From positions 62,001 through 126,000 of the forward strand of contig JBAZSJ010000001.1 in NCBI GenBank assembly GCA_041662485.1: a DNA stretch of 64,000 nt, in the 5' to 3' direction. This DNA is from Rariglobus sp041662485 (GTDB lineage Bacteria > Verrucomicrobiota > Verrucomicrobiia > Opitutales > Opitutaceae). Under the pieces are notes generated by a model. That model was not told where the DNA came from. It worked only from the letters and a program-made list of their open reading frames with translations, and ran no database searches. The translations under genes were made by a program, and so were the position numbers. This document shows, in pieces, positions 6,942 through 13,572 of the stretch. Numbering within the stretch: position 1 is the stretch's first letter; each line of letters starts with the position of its first letter.

Positions 6942-8224
6942 CCAGAGATGCATTGTTAGCCAAGTATCCGACCGAAGCCACAAATGCGGCCAAGGAGGCA
7001 TGGTGCGCGGAACTGGGCGGCAAGAATGCTCCGGAAGAACTGGTGGATCGACGGATCAAAGAGGCTTTGGGCAACGCCGCCAAATGGGTATTGATCGGAG
7101 GACCGCCCTGCCAAGCCTATTCATTGGTTGGACGCTCTCGCGTGATTGGTGATGGAACAGGCCGAGATAAATACGATTCAGACCCCCGACATCATTTATA
7201 TCTTCACTACTTACGCATCCTCGCAGTGCATCGACCACCGGTATTTGTGATGGAGAACGTCAAAGGCTTGCTTTCAGCCAAGGTTAAGAAGGCGAGCATT
7301 TTTGACCAGATACTTGGCGACCTAAAGAATCCACTTAACGCGATTCCCAAGGCGAGAAGGAATGACAATGATTCCCTAAATTACCGATTGATGCCTCTTG
7401 TCGAAAGCACCGGAGAAGTAGTAGGGGTTTTTGAACCGGAAGACTTTATTATAAGAGCTGAGAAGTTCGGCATTCCACAAGCGCGCCATCGACTTATAAT
7501 TCTAGGTATTCGTTCAGATATTGAGGGGCAACCCGAGCTATTAGAACCCGCCGATGAAGTATCGGTTAAAGCCGCAATAGGTGATCTTCCGCGCTTGCGT
7601 AGTGGGTTATCAAAAGAAAACGACACGGCTGAGTCATGGTTGGAGGCTATAAGAAAAATAACCAGTTCCAGATGGTTCAATAGCACTAAGACCTCTATTG
7701 GGCTCCAATTGGCTATTTTAACTGCCGTGCAAAACATTCGTAAAAACCTTGGCCGAGGTAGTCCTTACATCAAAGGATCGAAGAAAGCTAAGTGCCATGC
7801 CGATTGGTATAGTGATGCCAAGTTGGACGGTGTCATTAATCACGAAACCAGAGGTCATAACAAAGATACCGAGCTACGGCTGATCCTTATGTTCAAAGCG
7901 CACGGCATCACTGGCTGGCGGCGGAAGGCGGCAGTCTTTGGTAAACCAGACTTCGTTTTTCCCAAGCAGAAACTTGCCGTCTTTGTGGACGGGTGTTTCT
8001 GGCACGGCTGCCCGATCCACGCCATTCGGCCGAAATCCAATACGAAGTTTTGGGATGCCAAAATAACCCGAAACCAGGCACGTGACGGGCTCGTGAATCG
8101 CACGCTTCGCAATCAAAGATGGCGCGTTCTGCGTGTGTGGGAGCACGAACTGGCAAAAAAGAATACGCGTCGTCTTGCCGCCCGGCTACGCCGAGTGGGA
8201 CTACTTCCGACCCTTGCCCGCTGA
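6854..8224 (+). CDS. Chimeric ORF: N-truncated C5 DNA methyltransferase fused to a Vsr-type endonuclease
   Basis: Open frame of 456 codons. Residues 1-19 are the out-of-frame end of the GHKL gene. From about residue 20 the sequence is methyltransferase-like: catalytic motif IV GGPPCQAYS (Cys86), motif VI FVMENVKG (Glu134), motif VIII GIPQARHR, and a late INHETRGH. Motif I (the AdoMet-binding DxFxGxGG loop) is missing. At about residue 336 (near 7859) it passes into a Vsr-like nuclease: DTELRL, GKPDFVFP, FVDGCFWHGCP and WRVLRVWEHEL. The methyltransferase target-recognition and C-terminal motifs are absent. Two deletions that removed gene ends are the simplest explanation. The methylase half is expected to be inactive; the nuclease half lacks only its extreme N-terminus. 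Confidence 0.65.
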   Translation: MPTDVRFSLCCCCRRTRTSRIVDYLAGKLTRDALLAKYPTEATNAAKEAWCAELGGKNAPEELVDRRIKEALGNAAKWVLIGGPPCQAYSLVGRSRVIGDGTGRDKYDSDPRHHLYLHYLRILAVHRPPVFVMENVKGLLSAKVKKASIFDQILGDLKNPLNAIPKARRNDNDSLNYRLMPLVESTGEVVGVFEPEDFIIRAEKFGIPQARHRLIILGIRSDIEGQPELLEPADEVSVKAAIGDLPRLRSGLSKENDTAESWLEAIRKITSSRWFNSTKTSIGLQLAILTAVQNIRKNLGRGSPYIKGSKKAKCHADWYSDAKLDGVINHETRGHNKDTELRLILMFKAHGITGWRRKAAVFGKPDFVFPKQKLAVFVDGCFWHGCPIHAIRPKSNTKFWDAKITRNQARDGLVNRTLRNQRWRVLRVWEHELAKKNTRRLAARLRRVGLLPTLAR

Positions 8225-8380
8225 TTTCCGGGTCTTTGCCCACCGCGCTTGGGCCGCTTTTTTGGCCGCTTCGCTTCGCTTTTTAACGCTCACGCCTTCC
8301 CATCTGAATTTACCTGCCTTGGTCTGCTGCGGCGCAGGCGCATCCCATTTGTGGCCGCATTTCGGACAGGTGTGCTTCAA
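8201..8380 (-). CDS. Small zinc-ribbon protein with TTG start
   Basis: A 59-residue protein beginning MKHTCPKCGHKWDAP, followed by a basic helical tail (KKRSEAAKKAAQARWAKTRK). The single CxxC followed by His is half of a zinc-binding site, so dimerisation or a degenerate finger is possible. The TTG start overlaps the TGA of the upstream gene (TTGA), and GGAGG lies 7 nt upstream, which decides the start. Function unknown; the pair with the upstream gene looks like one operon. Its 3' end overlaps the Vsr end on the other strand by 24 nt. Confidence 0.55.
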   Translation of the reverse strand: MKHTCPKCGHKWDAPAPQQTKAGKFRWEGVSVKKRSEAAKKAAQARWAKTRKSAGKGRK

Positions 8381-8670
8381 CGCACGTCCTCCGATACTGC
8401 AATTACCCTGAGCGGCACTTTGAGTAGTGCTTCAAAATAGCGTCGTTTCATGTCCTCGTTGTCGCGGCCATCATAGATTTGAGCCTTATCAAGGGGAACG
8501 AGGGCGGCCGTCATGCCGCGTAGACCGACTGCCCGGGCATCGTCGGTGGCGAGAAACCATTGCACGCTCGAAAGCGCCTTGGCCCGTGCCGTCGTATTGG
8601 GTTTCGTGCCGCCGTTCAGCACGTCGGCAATTCTCTCCTTAACCTCTACTGCGCCAAAGTCATTTTTCAT
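8377..8670 (-). CDS. Hypothetical protein, translationally coupled to a zinc-ribbon protein
   Basis: A 97-residue protein (MKNDFGAVEVKERIADVL ... YFEALLKVPLRVIAVSEDV) that I do not recognise. No membrane segment is seen. An in-frame ATG at 8700 would add ten residues; neither start has a clear ribosome site. Its stop overlaps the TTG start of the small zinc-ribbon gene. The two lie beside the restriction remnant, which suggests an accessory gene pair, but no function can be assigned. Confidence 0.5.
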   Translation of the reverse strand: MKNDFGAVEVKERIADVLNGGTKPNTTARAKALSSVQWFLATDDARAVGLRGMTAALVPLDKAQIYDGRDNEDMKRRYFEALLKVPLRVIAVSEDVR

Positions 8671-8793
8671 GAAAGGGATCGTATGCAAGCGCGCTCGCAT
8701 AGCAAGTTCTGATTATGGTAAATTGTGCGGCGCGGACGGTATTTAGGGAAAGACGTCTGACGGCACGGCCCTCCGTCGCTGAAGCTATGGAGG

Positions 8794-9063
8794 GGAACCT
8801 GTCCGCTCCACGCCACGCAGCCCAAGACCCGCGCGGAATTTTGGCGCGAGAAGATCGCCCGCAACCAAGCCCGCGACCGGCTCGTCACCCGCACCCTCCG
8901 CCGCGCCGGCTGGCGGGTCCTGCGAGTGTGGGAACACGAACTGAAAGGAATACCGGTGGCCGGAGGACGGTTGGCGGAGGCCGGAAAACGGAAAATCAAA
9001 CCGGCGGCACGGCAGAATGAGCGGCGGTTGCTGGCTCGGCTTCACCGTGCTGGGTTGGTTTGA
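8794..9063 (+). pseudogene. Vsr-type endonuclease fragment (C-terminal half)
   Basis: In one frame the DNA reads CPLHATQPK, AEFWREKIARNQARDRLVTR and WRVLRVWEHELK, the C-terminal half of a Vsr-type nuclease like that encoded at about 7860-8224. No start or N-terminal catalytic part precedes it. After HELK the frame runs through a GGAGGACGG-type repeat and then a conserved tail (KPAARQNERRLLARLHRAG) to a stop at 9063. It is a second, decayed vsr copy. The tail is repeated at 10201-10278. Nothing else is seen between 8671 and 8793. Confidence 0.7.
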
Positions 9064-9067
9064 CACT

Positions 9068-9340
9068 ATGCAGGGCGTGATTTTGGCTCCGACTGTGAAG
9101 TTTACCGAGGCAAAGACCCATTTTGTCGCCGCTTTCCGCAGGAATCCCAATACTCCTGCGCCGAAGGTGCGGTTGGCCACGGTGGCAGACTTTCACGACT
9201 GGAAAGCCGAGATGCGTGCGTATGACGCGGCCAAGATGGACTTGAACCTTGCGACTCCGCAGCAAATCCAGGCCCAAAACGCGGCGATCCACGTTCGGCA
9301 AGGGGGTGCCCGCATCGTCCGGCACGCCGAGTATGTCTGA
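9068..9340 (+). CDS. Small protein encoded before a nucleotidyltransferase-like gene
   Basis: A 90-residue protein (MQGVILAPTVKFTEAKTHFV ... ATPQQIQAQNAAIHVRQGGARIVRHAEYV) of unknown family. It overlaps the next gene by 8 nt, so the pair is coupled. By analogy with other two-gene systems built on nucleotidyltransferases it may be the partner or antitoxin, but this is inference from arrangement alone. A longer frame from 9017 exists; it would begin inside the vsr remnant and is less likely. Confidence 0.55.
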   Translation: MQGVILAPTVKFTEAKTHFVAAFRRNPNTPAPKVRLATVADFHDWKAEMRAYDAAKMDLNLATPQQIQAQNAAIHVRQGGARIVRHAEYV

Positions 9341-10055
9341 GATTCCGCGCATCCCGGCTGATTTTTCCGAGATTCTGGCGGGAGGGGAATTGCCGCTGAT
9401 CGTGGGAGGCCAGGCGGTCAACTTGTGGGCGGAGATTTACGCGAACCAATCCCCGACGCTTGCCGCGTATACGCCCTTCACCAGCGGGGATGCGGACATC
9501 TACGGCACCCGCGCGCTGGCCGAGACGTTGGCCAGGCGCAACGGATGGGAATGCCATTTCACGAATGATGCCGATTCCGCCGCCGTGGCTATCCTGATCA
9601 AGCCGGCCAAGGAAAACGAACCGGCGCTGACCATCGAGGTGCTCAACGAGGTCAATGGACTCACGGAGGCTGACCTTAACATGAACACCGTCATCGAGCT
9701 GGCGGATGGCTCCCACTATCGGACGCCTGCACCGCTCGTGCTGTTGAAGGCGAAGCTCTACAATCTGGTGTCGCTCGCGAACATGGACCGGCCGCAAGAC
9801 ATCAGGCATGTGCGGATGCTTATGCAGATCGTCCCGCTTTACCTGAATGAGCTGGGGGCGGAATGCCGTGCGGGCCGGATTTCCGAGGCCAATCTACTTG
9901 GAGCCGTGCGATATGCCGGCAGCATCGTGAAGGCTTCTTTTGCCGGCAATGCAGCCCGCAGTCATGGATTGGAATTGGGCGAGATTTTCCCGGTCAGTCT
10001 GCGGATGACCGGTCCACAAAGCGTGCGGCTGGCCATCGGTGAGATTTGCGCCTGA
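9333..10055 (+). CDS. Nucleotidyltransferase-fold protein (AbiEii-like)
   Basis: A 240-residue protein with the signature of minimal nucleotidyltransferases: LPLIVGGQAVNLWAE (residues 20-34) followed by TSGDADIYG with D53 and D55 as candidate metal ligands. A later helix region, LVLLKAKLYNLVSLANMDRPQDIRHV, resembles the K...D...RxKD part of AbiEii-type proteins. Such enzymes are toxins of type IV-like systems or modify tRNA or nucleotides; the substrate here is unknown. The ATG at 9333 lies within the end of the upstream small gene. Vsr-derived direct repeats flank the pair. Confidence 0.65.
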   Translation: MSEIPRIPADFSEILAGGELPLIVGGQAVNLWAEIYANQSPTLAAYTPFTSGDADIYGTRALAETLARRNGWECHFTNDADSAAVAILIKPAKENEPALTIEVLNEVNGLTEADLNMNTVIELADGSHYRTPAPLVLLKAKLYNLVSLANMDRPQDIRHVRMLMQIVPLYLNELGAECRAGRISEANLLGAVRYAGSIVKASFAGNAARSHGLELGEIFPVSLRMTGPQSVRLAIGEICA

Positions 10056-10093
10056 AGCGTGTCGGCGCGGCTGCGGCGGGCGGGGGGGGACCC

Positions 10094-10130
10094 GAGAGAA
10101 AGAGAACGATTAAGAGAACGAGAACGATGA
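10094..10130. repeat. GA-rich dispersed repeat, family F
   Basis: AAAGAGAACGATTAAGAGAACGAG-type sequence. Copies or part copies occur at 11764-11797, 12808-12842, 13029-13045 with 13203-13220 (split by a MITE), 13932-13950 and 15270-15298. Confidence 0.75.
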
Positions 10131-10200
10131 GGGGGGCGCGGACGGAGGCCGGACGGAGGAGAGCCGGAGGGACAGTGGACGGAGGACGGATGACGGTGGA

Positions 10201-10278
10201 CGGAAAACGGAAAACCAAACCGGCGGCACGGCGGAATGAGCGGCGGCTGTTGGCGCGGCTGCGGCGGGCGGGGTTGGA
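10201..10278. repeat. Direct repeat of the vsr 3' tail
   Basis: Closely similar to 8982-9060: both contain AAACCGGCGGCACGGC followed by GAATGAGCGGCGG. In frame it reads KPAARRNERRLLARLRRAG, the tail seen in the vsr remnant. A further short echo (GGCGCGGCTGCGGCGGGCGG) lies at about 10066-10085. The gap 10056-10569 otherwise contains GGAGGACGG-type low-complexity repeats, family F and family C elements and a promoter region. Confidence 0.75.
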
Positions 10279-10363
10279 GGTCGGAAGACCTGAAGCTTGA
10301 GGGCTGAAGGGAGGAGGACGGAACGGCGGTGGACAGTGGGCGGGGCTGGTCTGAGGCTTGAAG

Positions 10364-10420
10364 GTAGGGCAAAACCGTCCCGGTGAGCCGCGGCTCGGCA
10401 GGGATGATGCCTCGCCCTAC
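10364..10420. repeat. Palindromic repeat, family C
   Basis: GTAGGGCAAAACCGTCCC ... GCCTCGCCCTAC enclosing GAGCCGCGGCTC. A close copy is at 11834-11886. Confidence 0.75.
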
Positions 10421-10526
10421 CTTTGGCAATGGAGCGAGCCCGACGGTGGCGCAGGCTGGCGCGGCGGTGGATGTCGGAAAACCTGAGACCTGAAGGGCGA
10501 ACAGAGGCGGGCGCGGGAAAACCTTA

Positions 10527-10560
10527 TTGACTGGTTTAACCATACTATCGTATGTATTAA
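10527..10560 (+). promoter_or_regulatory. Promoter/operator candidate of the MNT/HEPN locus
   Basis: TTGACT at 10527-10532 and TATGTA at 10551-10556 make a plausible promoter with an 18-nt spacer, just before the ATG at 10570. The spacer and -10 carry AACCATACTATCGTATGTATTAA (10538-10560), containing the palindrome CATACTATCGTATG. A closely related 23-mer lies at 13250-13272 before a DUF433/DUF5615 pair. Confidence 0.5.
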
Positions 10561-10569
10561 GCATACATT

Positions 10570-11151
10570 ATGGGTTTGCTTGAAGTTCTTTTTCCCCAAG
10601 TGCGCGCGGAGGTGTTGCGGCTGTTGTTCGCGGATGAAGGCCGCGAGCTGCATTTGCGCGAACTCACGCGGCAGAGCGGGCTTTCCCTCGGCACGCTCCA
10701 GACGGAGGTCGAAAAGTTGTGCGCCGCCGATCTCTTGTTGAGCCGACGGGATGGTAATAGGCGCTATTTTCAGGCCAACGCGGCGCATCCGTTGTTTGCC
10801 GATCTGCGTCAGCTCGTGCTCAAGACCGCCGGCCTGCGCGAGGTTCTGGCGGAGGCGTTGCAAGGACTCGCGGGTGTGGAGCTGGCGTTTGTCTTTGGCT
10901 CGTTGGCGTCGGGCGCCGGCAAAGCGGGCAGCGATGTGGATTTGATGGTGATCGGGGATGCGGGGTTGCGTGCGCTCGCGCCGCGTCTGCGCAAGGCGAC
11001 CGAGCAGTTGGGGCGCGAAATCAACCCCGTGACGATGACGGCGGCCGAGTTTGTGCGGGGTCGCGTAAACAATCCGTTCCTTGGCGACGTGCTTGCCAAG
11101 GAAAAGCTCTTCATCAAGGGAACAGCCGATGAGCTTGCACGACTGGCATAA
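10570..11151 (+). CDS. HTH plus minimal nucleotidyltransferase protein (MNT antitoxin type)
   Basis: A 193-residue two-domain protein. Residues 1-75 form an ArsR-like winged helix (LHLRELTRQSGLSLGTLQTEVEKL). Residues 95-190 are a minimal nucleotidyltransferase with VFGSLASGAGKAGSDVDLMV (G110-S111, D122 and D124). In MNT/HEPN toxin-antitoxin systems the MNT protein silences the HEPN RNase by AMPylation. The next gene, overlapping by 23 nt, encodes the HEPN partner but is split by a mobile element. The N-terminal HTH suggests it also binds its own promoter, where a palindrome is visible. Confidence 0.85.
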   Translation: MGLLEVLFPQVRAEVLRLLFADEGRELHLRELTRQSGLSLGTLQTEVEKLCAADLLLSRRDGNRRYFQANAAHPLFADLRQLVLKTAGLREVLAEALQGLAGVELAFVFGSLASGAGKAGSDVDLMVIGDAGLRALAPRLRKATEQLGREINPVTMTAAEFVRGRVNNPFLGDVLAKEKLFIKGTADELARLA

Positions 11152-11756
11152 GGCGGGGTGGTTGCGGACGCACCAGACCTCGAGACAGCAGATCACGGAT
11201 CTGTTCGCCATCGTGGACCGCGACTTGGAGGACGCCTAGGGGCTGTCTTCAAAATAATCCGACGCTCTGCTTGCGCCCTGCGGGTGAAAGGGAAACGAAG
11301 CTGGGCCGGCGTTGTCCTCGGCGGCACGGGCCGCTGGCCCGCCTCCGCCTCGGTCGCCTTGGCCGAGCTTGGTTTTCCTCTCACGGAGCATCGGTTTATT
11401 TTGAAGACAGCCCCTCGCGTGATCTCTCGCCCGATTGGAAATTCGGCATCACCTACAATGCGGTGCTCAAGCTCTGCACCATTCTGGTTTATGCCGAGGG
11501 CTGGCGTCCGGAGAAAAACCTGGCGCACTACCGCACGTTGCAGGCGCTGCCGTTGATTCTTGGAAAGGAACGGCAGGCGGATGCCGATTATCTGGACACG
11601 TGTCGCTCGAAGCGAAACACGGCCGAATACGATGCGCCCGGACAGGTGAGCGCGAAAGAGGCCGGGGAACTGGCGGCGTTCGCCCGAGAGTTGCGCGAGC
11701 AGGTGATCGAGTGGCTGGGGAAAAACCATCCGCAGCTTAATCCGTGGTCGGGTTGA
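11129..11756 (+). pseudogene. HEPN-domain toxin gene interrupted by a 178-bp MITE
   Basis: The first 36 codons (MSLHDWHKAGWLRTHQ ... DRDLEDA) run into an in-frame TAG created at the edge of an inserted element. The rest of the protein resumes after 11415: RDLSPDWKFGITYNAVLKLC, LAHYRTLQALPLIL and DYLDTCRSKRNTAEYD, the last being the HEPN RNxxxY-type motif. Removing exactly 11238-11415 joins GAC GCC to TCG CGT and gives an intact 149-residue frame. It is the toxin partner of the upstream MNT protein. As it stands only a 36-residue stub or an N-truncated product could be made, so the system is probably toxin-dead. Confidence 0.8.
11238..11415. mobile_element. 178-bp MITE inserted in the HEPN gene
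   Basis: Perfect 20-bp terminal inverted repeats: AGGGGCTGTCTTCAAAATAA at 11238-11257 and its complement at 11396-11415. The inverted similarity extends about 11 bp further with mismatches. The GC-rich interior matches, in reverse, the element at 4648-4820. No transposase is encoded and no convincing target duplication is seen. The insertion has no effect on the flanking sequence other than interruption. Confidence 0.88.
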
Positions 11757-11763
11757 TCTCGGA

Positions 11764-11797
11764 GGAGAACGAGAACGATTAAGAGAACGAGAAAGAT
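11764..11797. repeat. GA-rich dispersed repeat, family F
   Basis: GAGAACGAGAACGATTAAGA followed by GAACGAGAAAGA; full-length example of the family, immediately after the split HEPN gene. Confidence 0.75.
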
Positions 11798-11833
11798 AGG
11801 ACGGCGGGCGGAGCGAGGGGCTGGGGATTGAGG

Positions 11834-11886
11834 GTAGGGCGAACCGTCCCGGTGAGCCGCGGCTCGGCAGGGATGCCTCGCCCTAC
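11834..11886. repeat. Palindromic repeat, family C
   Basis: Same element as 10364-10420 (GTAGGGCGAACCGTCCCGGT ... GATGCCTCGCCCTAC), differing by a few bases and a 3-nt deletion. Confidence 0.75.
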
Positions 11887-11956
11887 CTTCGGAAATGGCG
11901 GGGGGCCGACGGTTCCGCAGGCTTGTGCGGGGGGTGGTTTCGGGCAAGTTGGGGAC

Positions 11957-12175
11957 ATGCTCGATTGGTCACAGTGCGCGGCGGTGGAGCGGATTCCCGG
12001 CAAGGTCGGCGGGGTCTGGCTTTTCGTCGGCACGCGCATTCCGGTAAAAGCACTCTTCGGAAATCTTGAAGGCGGAGCCACGGTGGCGGAATTTCTCGAA
12101 TGGTTCCCAGGTGTGAGTCGCGAACAGGTTGAGGCCGTGCTCGATCACGCACAGGCCAGCCTTGTTGAGGCCTGA
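11957..12175 (+). CDS. Orphan DUF433 protein
   Basis: A 72-residue DUF433-type protein: VERIPGKVGGVWLFVGTRIPVKALFGNL and FLEWFPGVSREQVEAVLDHA match the family core, though the usual GKPxIRGTR stretch reads GVWLFVGTR. No DUF5615 toxin follows; the next gene is a convergent ParE-type toxin whose stop lies 25 nt away. It is either a lone antitoxin left after loss of its toxin or a member with another partner. The ATG at 11957 starts the domain; the longer frame upstream runs through repeat DNA. Confidence 0.7.
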   Translation: MLDWSQCAAVERIPGKVGGVWLFVGTRIPVKALFGNLEGGATVAEFLEWFPGVSREQVEAVLDHAQASLVEA

Positions 12176-12200
12176 ACTAAGCGACTGTCGGATCGTCGCT

Positions 12201-12494
12201 TTAGCCCAAGCGTTTTTTGAGATGACTCGGGTGGCGGCGCTCATGGACCAACCCGAGGACATACAAAACCTCGGCGTCGATCTGGTAATAGAGCAGGTAG
12301 GGAAAGGGTTGGCAGCGACGGCAGGGATAACCGTGCGGGCCCACATGGTCGCCTCCCTCCCAGCGGAGGATGGTGCGAACGGCCGCCTTTACACGTTCAC
12401 CAAAATCCTGACCCAGGCGCGGAGAGATTTCCGAGTAACGTTCGGTGGCGGTTTTCAGATCCTGCTTAAACAGGGCGCTGAAAATCACCTTCAT
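12201..12494 (-). CDS. ParE/RelE-superfamily toxin
   Basis: A 97-residue protein with ParE/RelE features: KVIFSALFKQDLKTATERYSEI at the N-terminus, GERVKAAVRTIL in the middle, and a C-terminal LLYYQIDAEVLYVLGLVHERRHPSHL. RelE/ParE toxins block translation or gyrase; which applies cannot be read from the sequence. It overlaps the preceding antitoxin gene by 4 nt. Similar small pairs are common in this island. Confidence 0.82.
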   Translation of the reverse strand: MKVIFSALFKQDLKTATERYSEISPRLGQDFGERVKAAVRTILRWEGGDHVGPHGYPCRRCQPFPYLLYYQIDAEVLYVLGLVHERRHPSHLKKRLG

Positions 12495-12703
12495 GCCGGC
12501 TCGCCAAACACAGCTTCAAAATTCAGGCCGGCATCCGCGCCGGAACGGAGGCGGGCAAGGCGGGCGTCGAGGTCTTGGCGGATCGCTTCGTCCGTCCGTT
12601 CATCGCCGGACACGCTTTCCGTGAGCAGTCGAGCCAAGGCCGAACGCTCGGCGGCGGGCAGGGCCAGCGCTTCTTCGGCCAGATAAACACTCGTGAGAGC
12701 CAT
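12491..12703 (-). CDS. Addiction-module antitoxin
   Basis: A 70-residue protein: VYLAEEALALPAAERSALARLL followed by SVSGDERTDEAIRQDLDARL and a C-terminal GLNFEAVFGEPA. This is the layout of short addiction-module antitoxins encoded before ParE-type toxins. The ATG at 12703 is preferred; an ATG at 12715 would add four residues. Its stop overlaps the toxin start (ATGA). Confidence 0.75.
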   Translation of the reverse strand: MALTSVYLAEEALALPAAERSALARLLTESVSGDERTDEAIRQDLDARLARLRSGADAGLNFEAVFGEPA

Positions 12704-12807
12704 GGTTATCATCATGCAGGTGCAGGCCAGTTAGGCAAGGCGGGGAATGGGGTTCGTGCGTTTAGACGGCGGAGTGGCTGAGCTGGCGAACGGTGGTCGG
12801 AGTTGTA

Positions 12808-12842
12808 AGAGAAAGAGAACGATTAAGAGAACGAGAAAGAGG
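12808..12842. repeat. GA-rich dispersed repeat, family F
   Basis: AAGAGAAAGAGAACGATTAA followed by GAGAACGAGAAAGAG. The gap 12716-13347 contains this repeat, a further copy split by a MITE (13029-13220) and a promoter-like motif, but no gene. Confidence 0.75.
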
Positions 12843-13045
12843 GTCGGCAGGCGGGGCTGGTGCAGGAAAAATCTGAAGACTGAAACTTGACGGAGCCGAG
12901 AGGCGGAGATGGTCACATGCGGGCGTGTGGCCCCGGAGCGGGAGCGGAGTGGGCGAACGAGGCGGGTGCCCCCCCGGCAGACGAATGAGCAAACCTGAGG
13001 GGCGGTGGGCGGAACCTTGAAAGGCAGGGAGAACGAGAACGATTA

Positions 13046-13200
13046 GAGCGTTTCAAATAAAACTGTAGCCGTAATTTTCTGTCGTAGGGCTCGACCTTGT
13101 GTCGAGCCGGTGAGGCGTGCGAAGGCGAAAAGACCGCGCGGCCTCACGCAAGGTGAGGCCCTACAAGGATCAGGCGGCTACGACATTATTTGAAATGCTC
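13046..13200. mobile_element. 155-bp MITE-like element nested in a GA-rich repeat
   Basis: Ends GAGCGTTTCAAATAAA and TTATTTGAAATGCTC are inverted repeats. TA is present on both sides (13044-13045 and 13201-13202). Deleting the element plus one TA restores the GA-rich consensus GAACGATTAAGAGAACG, so this is a clean insertion with TA target duplication. The interior holds an unrelated palindrome (GTAGGGCTCGACC ... GAGGCCCTAC). The ends resemble those of the 112-bp elements at 721 and 13959. Confidence 0.85.
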
Positions 13201-13249
13201 TAAGAGAACGAGAAAGAGGGGATGGGCGGTGGGCGTGGGCGACCTCATA

Positions 13250-13272
13250 AACCATATGATCGTATACTTTAA
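13250..13272 (+). promoter_or_regulatory. Operator/promoter candidate of a DUF433/DUF5615 locus
   Basis: AACCATATGATCGTATACTTTAA, including a TATACT -10-like hexamer (13263-13268), 76 nt before the DUF433 start. It matches 18 of 23 positions with 10538-10560. Confidence 0.5.
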
Positions 13273-13347
13273 CCATTCGGTCGGAGCGTTCGGGTGTTAC
13301 TCGGTCTGCTGGCTTGCGCGGCGAAGATGAACGGCTAGGGTATTCCC

Positions 13348-13572
13348 ATGACCGACCGGATCATCATCGACGCCGACATCTGCAATGGTCGCGCGGTCGT
13401 GCGTGGCACGCGGATCACCGCCCAGACGGTGCTCGAGTTCCTCGCCGCCGGCGACTCGGTCGAGGATGTGTTGGCCGAATATCCCGCGCTCACCCGTGAG
13501 GACGTGCAGGCTTGTCTCGACTACGCCTCGCGTCTGCTGGGCAATCATTACTCGGTCGTGGCGTCGGCATGA
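13348..13572 (+). CDS. DUF433 protein, putative antitoxin
   Basis: A 74-residue DUF433 protein: DRIIIDADICNGRAVVRGTRITAQTVLEFL and SVEDVLAEYPALTREDVQACLDYA. The conserved RGTRIT segment is intact. Its TGA overlaps the ATG of the DUF5615 gene (ATGA at 13569-13572). Compared with the pair at 1025-1617 the proteins are clearly diverged, so this is not a recent duplication. Confidence 0.88.
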   Translation: MTDRIIIDADICNGRAVVRGTRITAQTVLEFLAAGDSVEDVLAEYPALTREDVQACLDYASRLLGNHYSVVASA

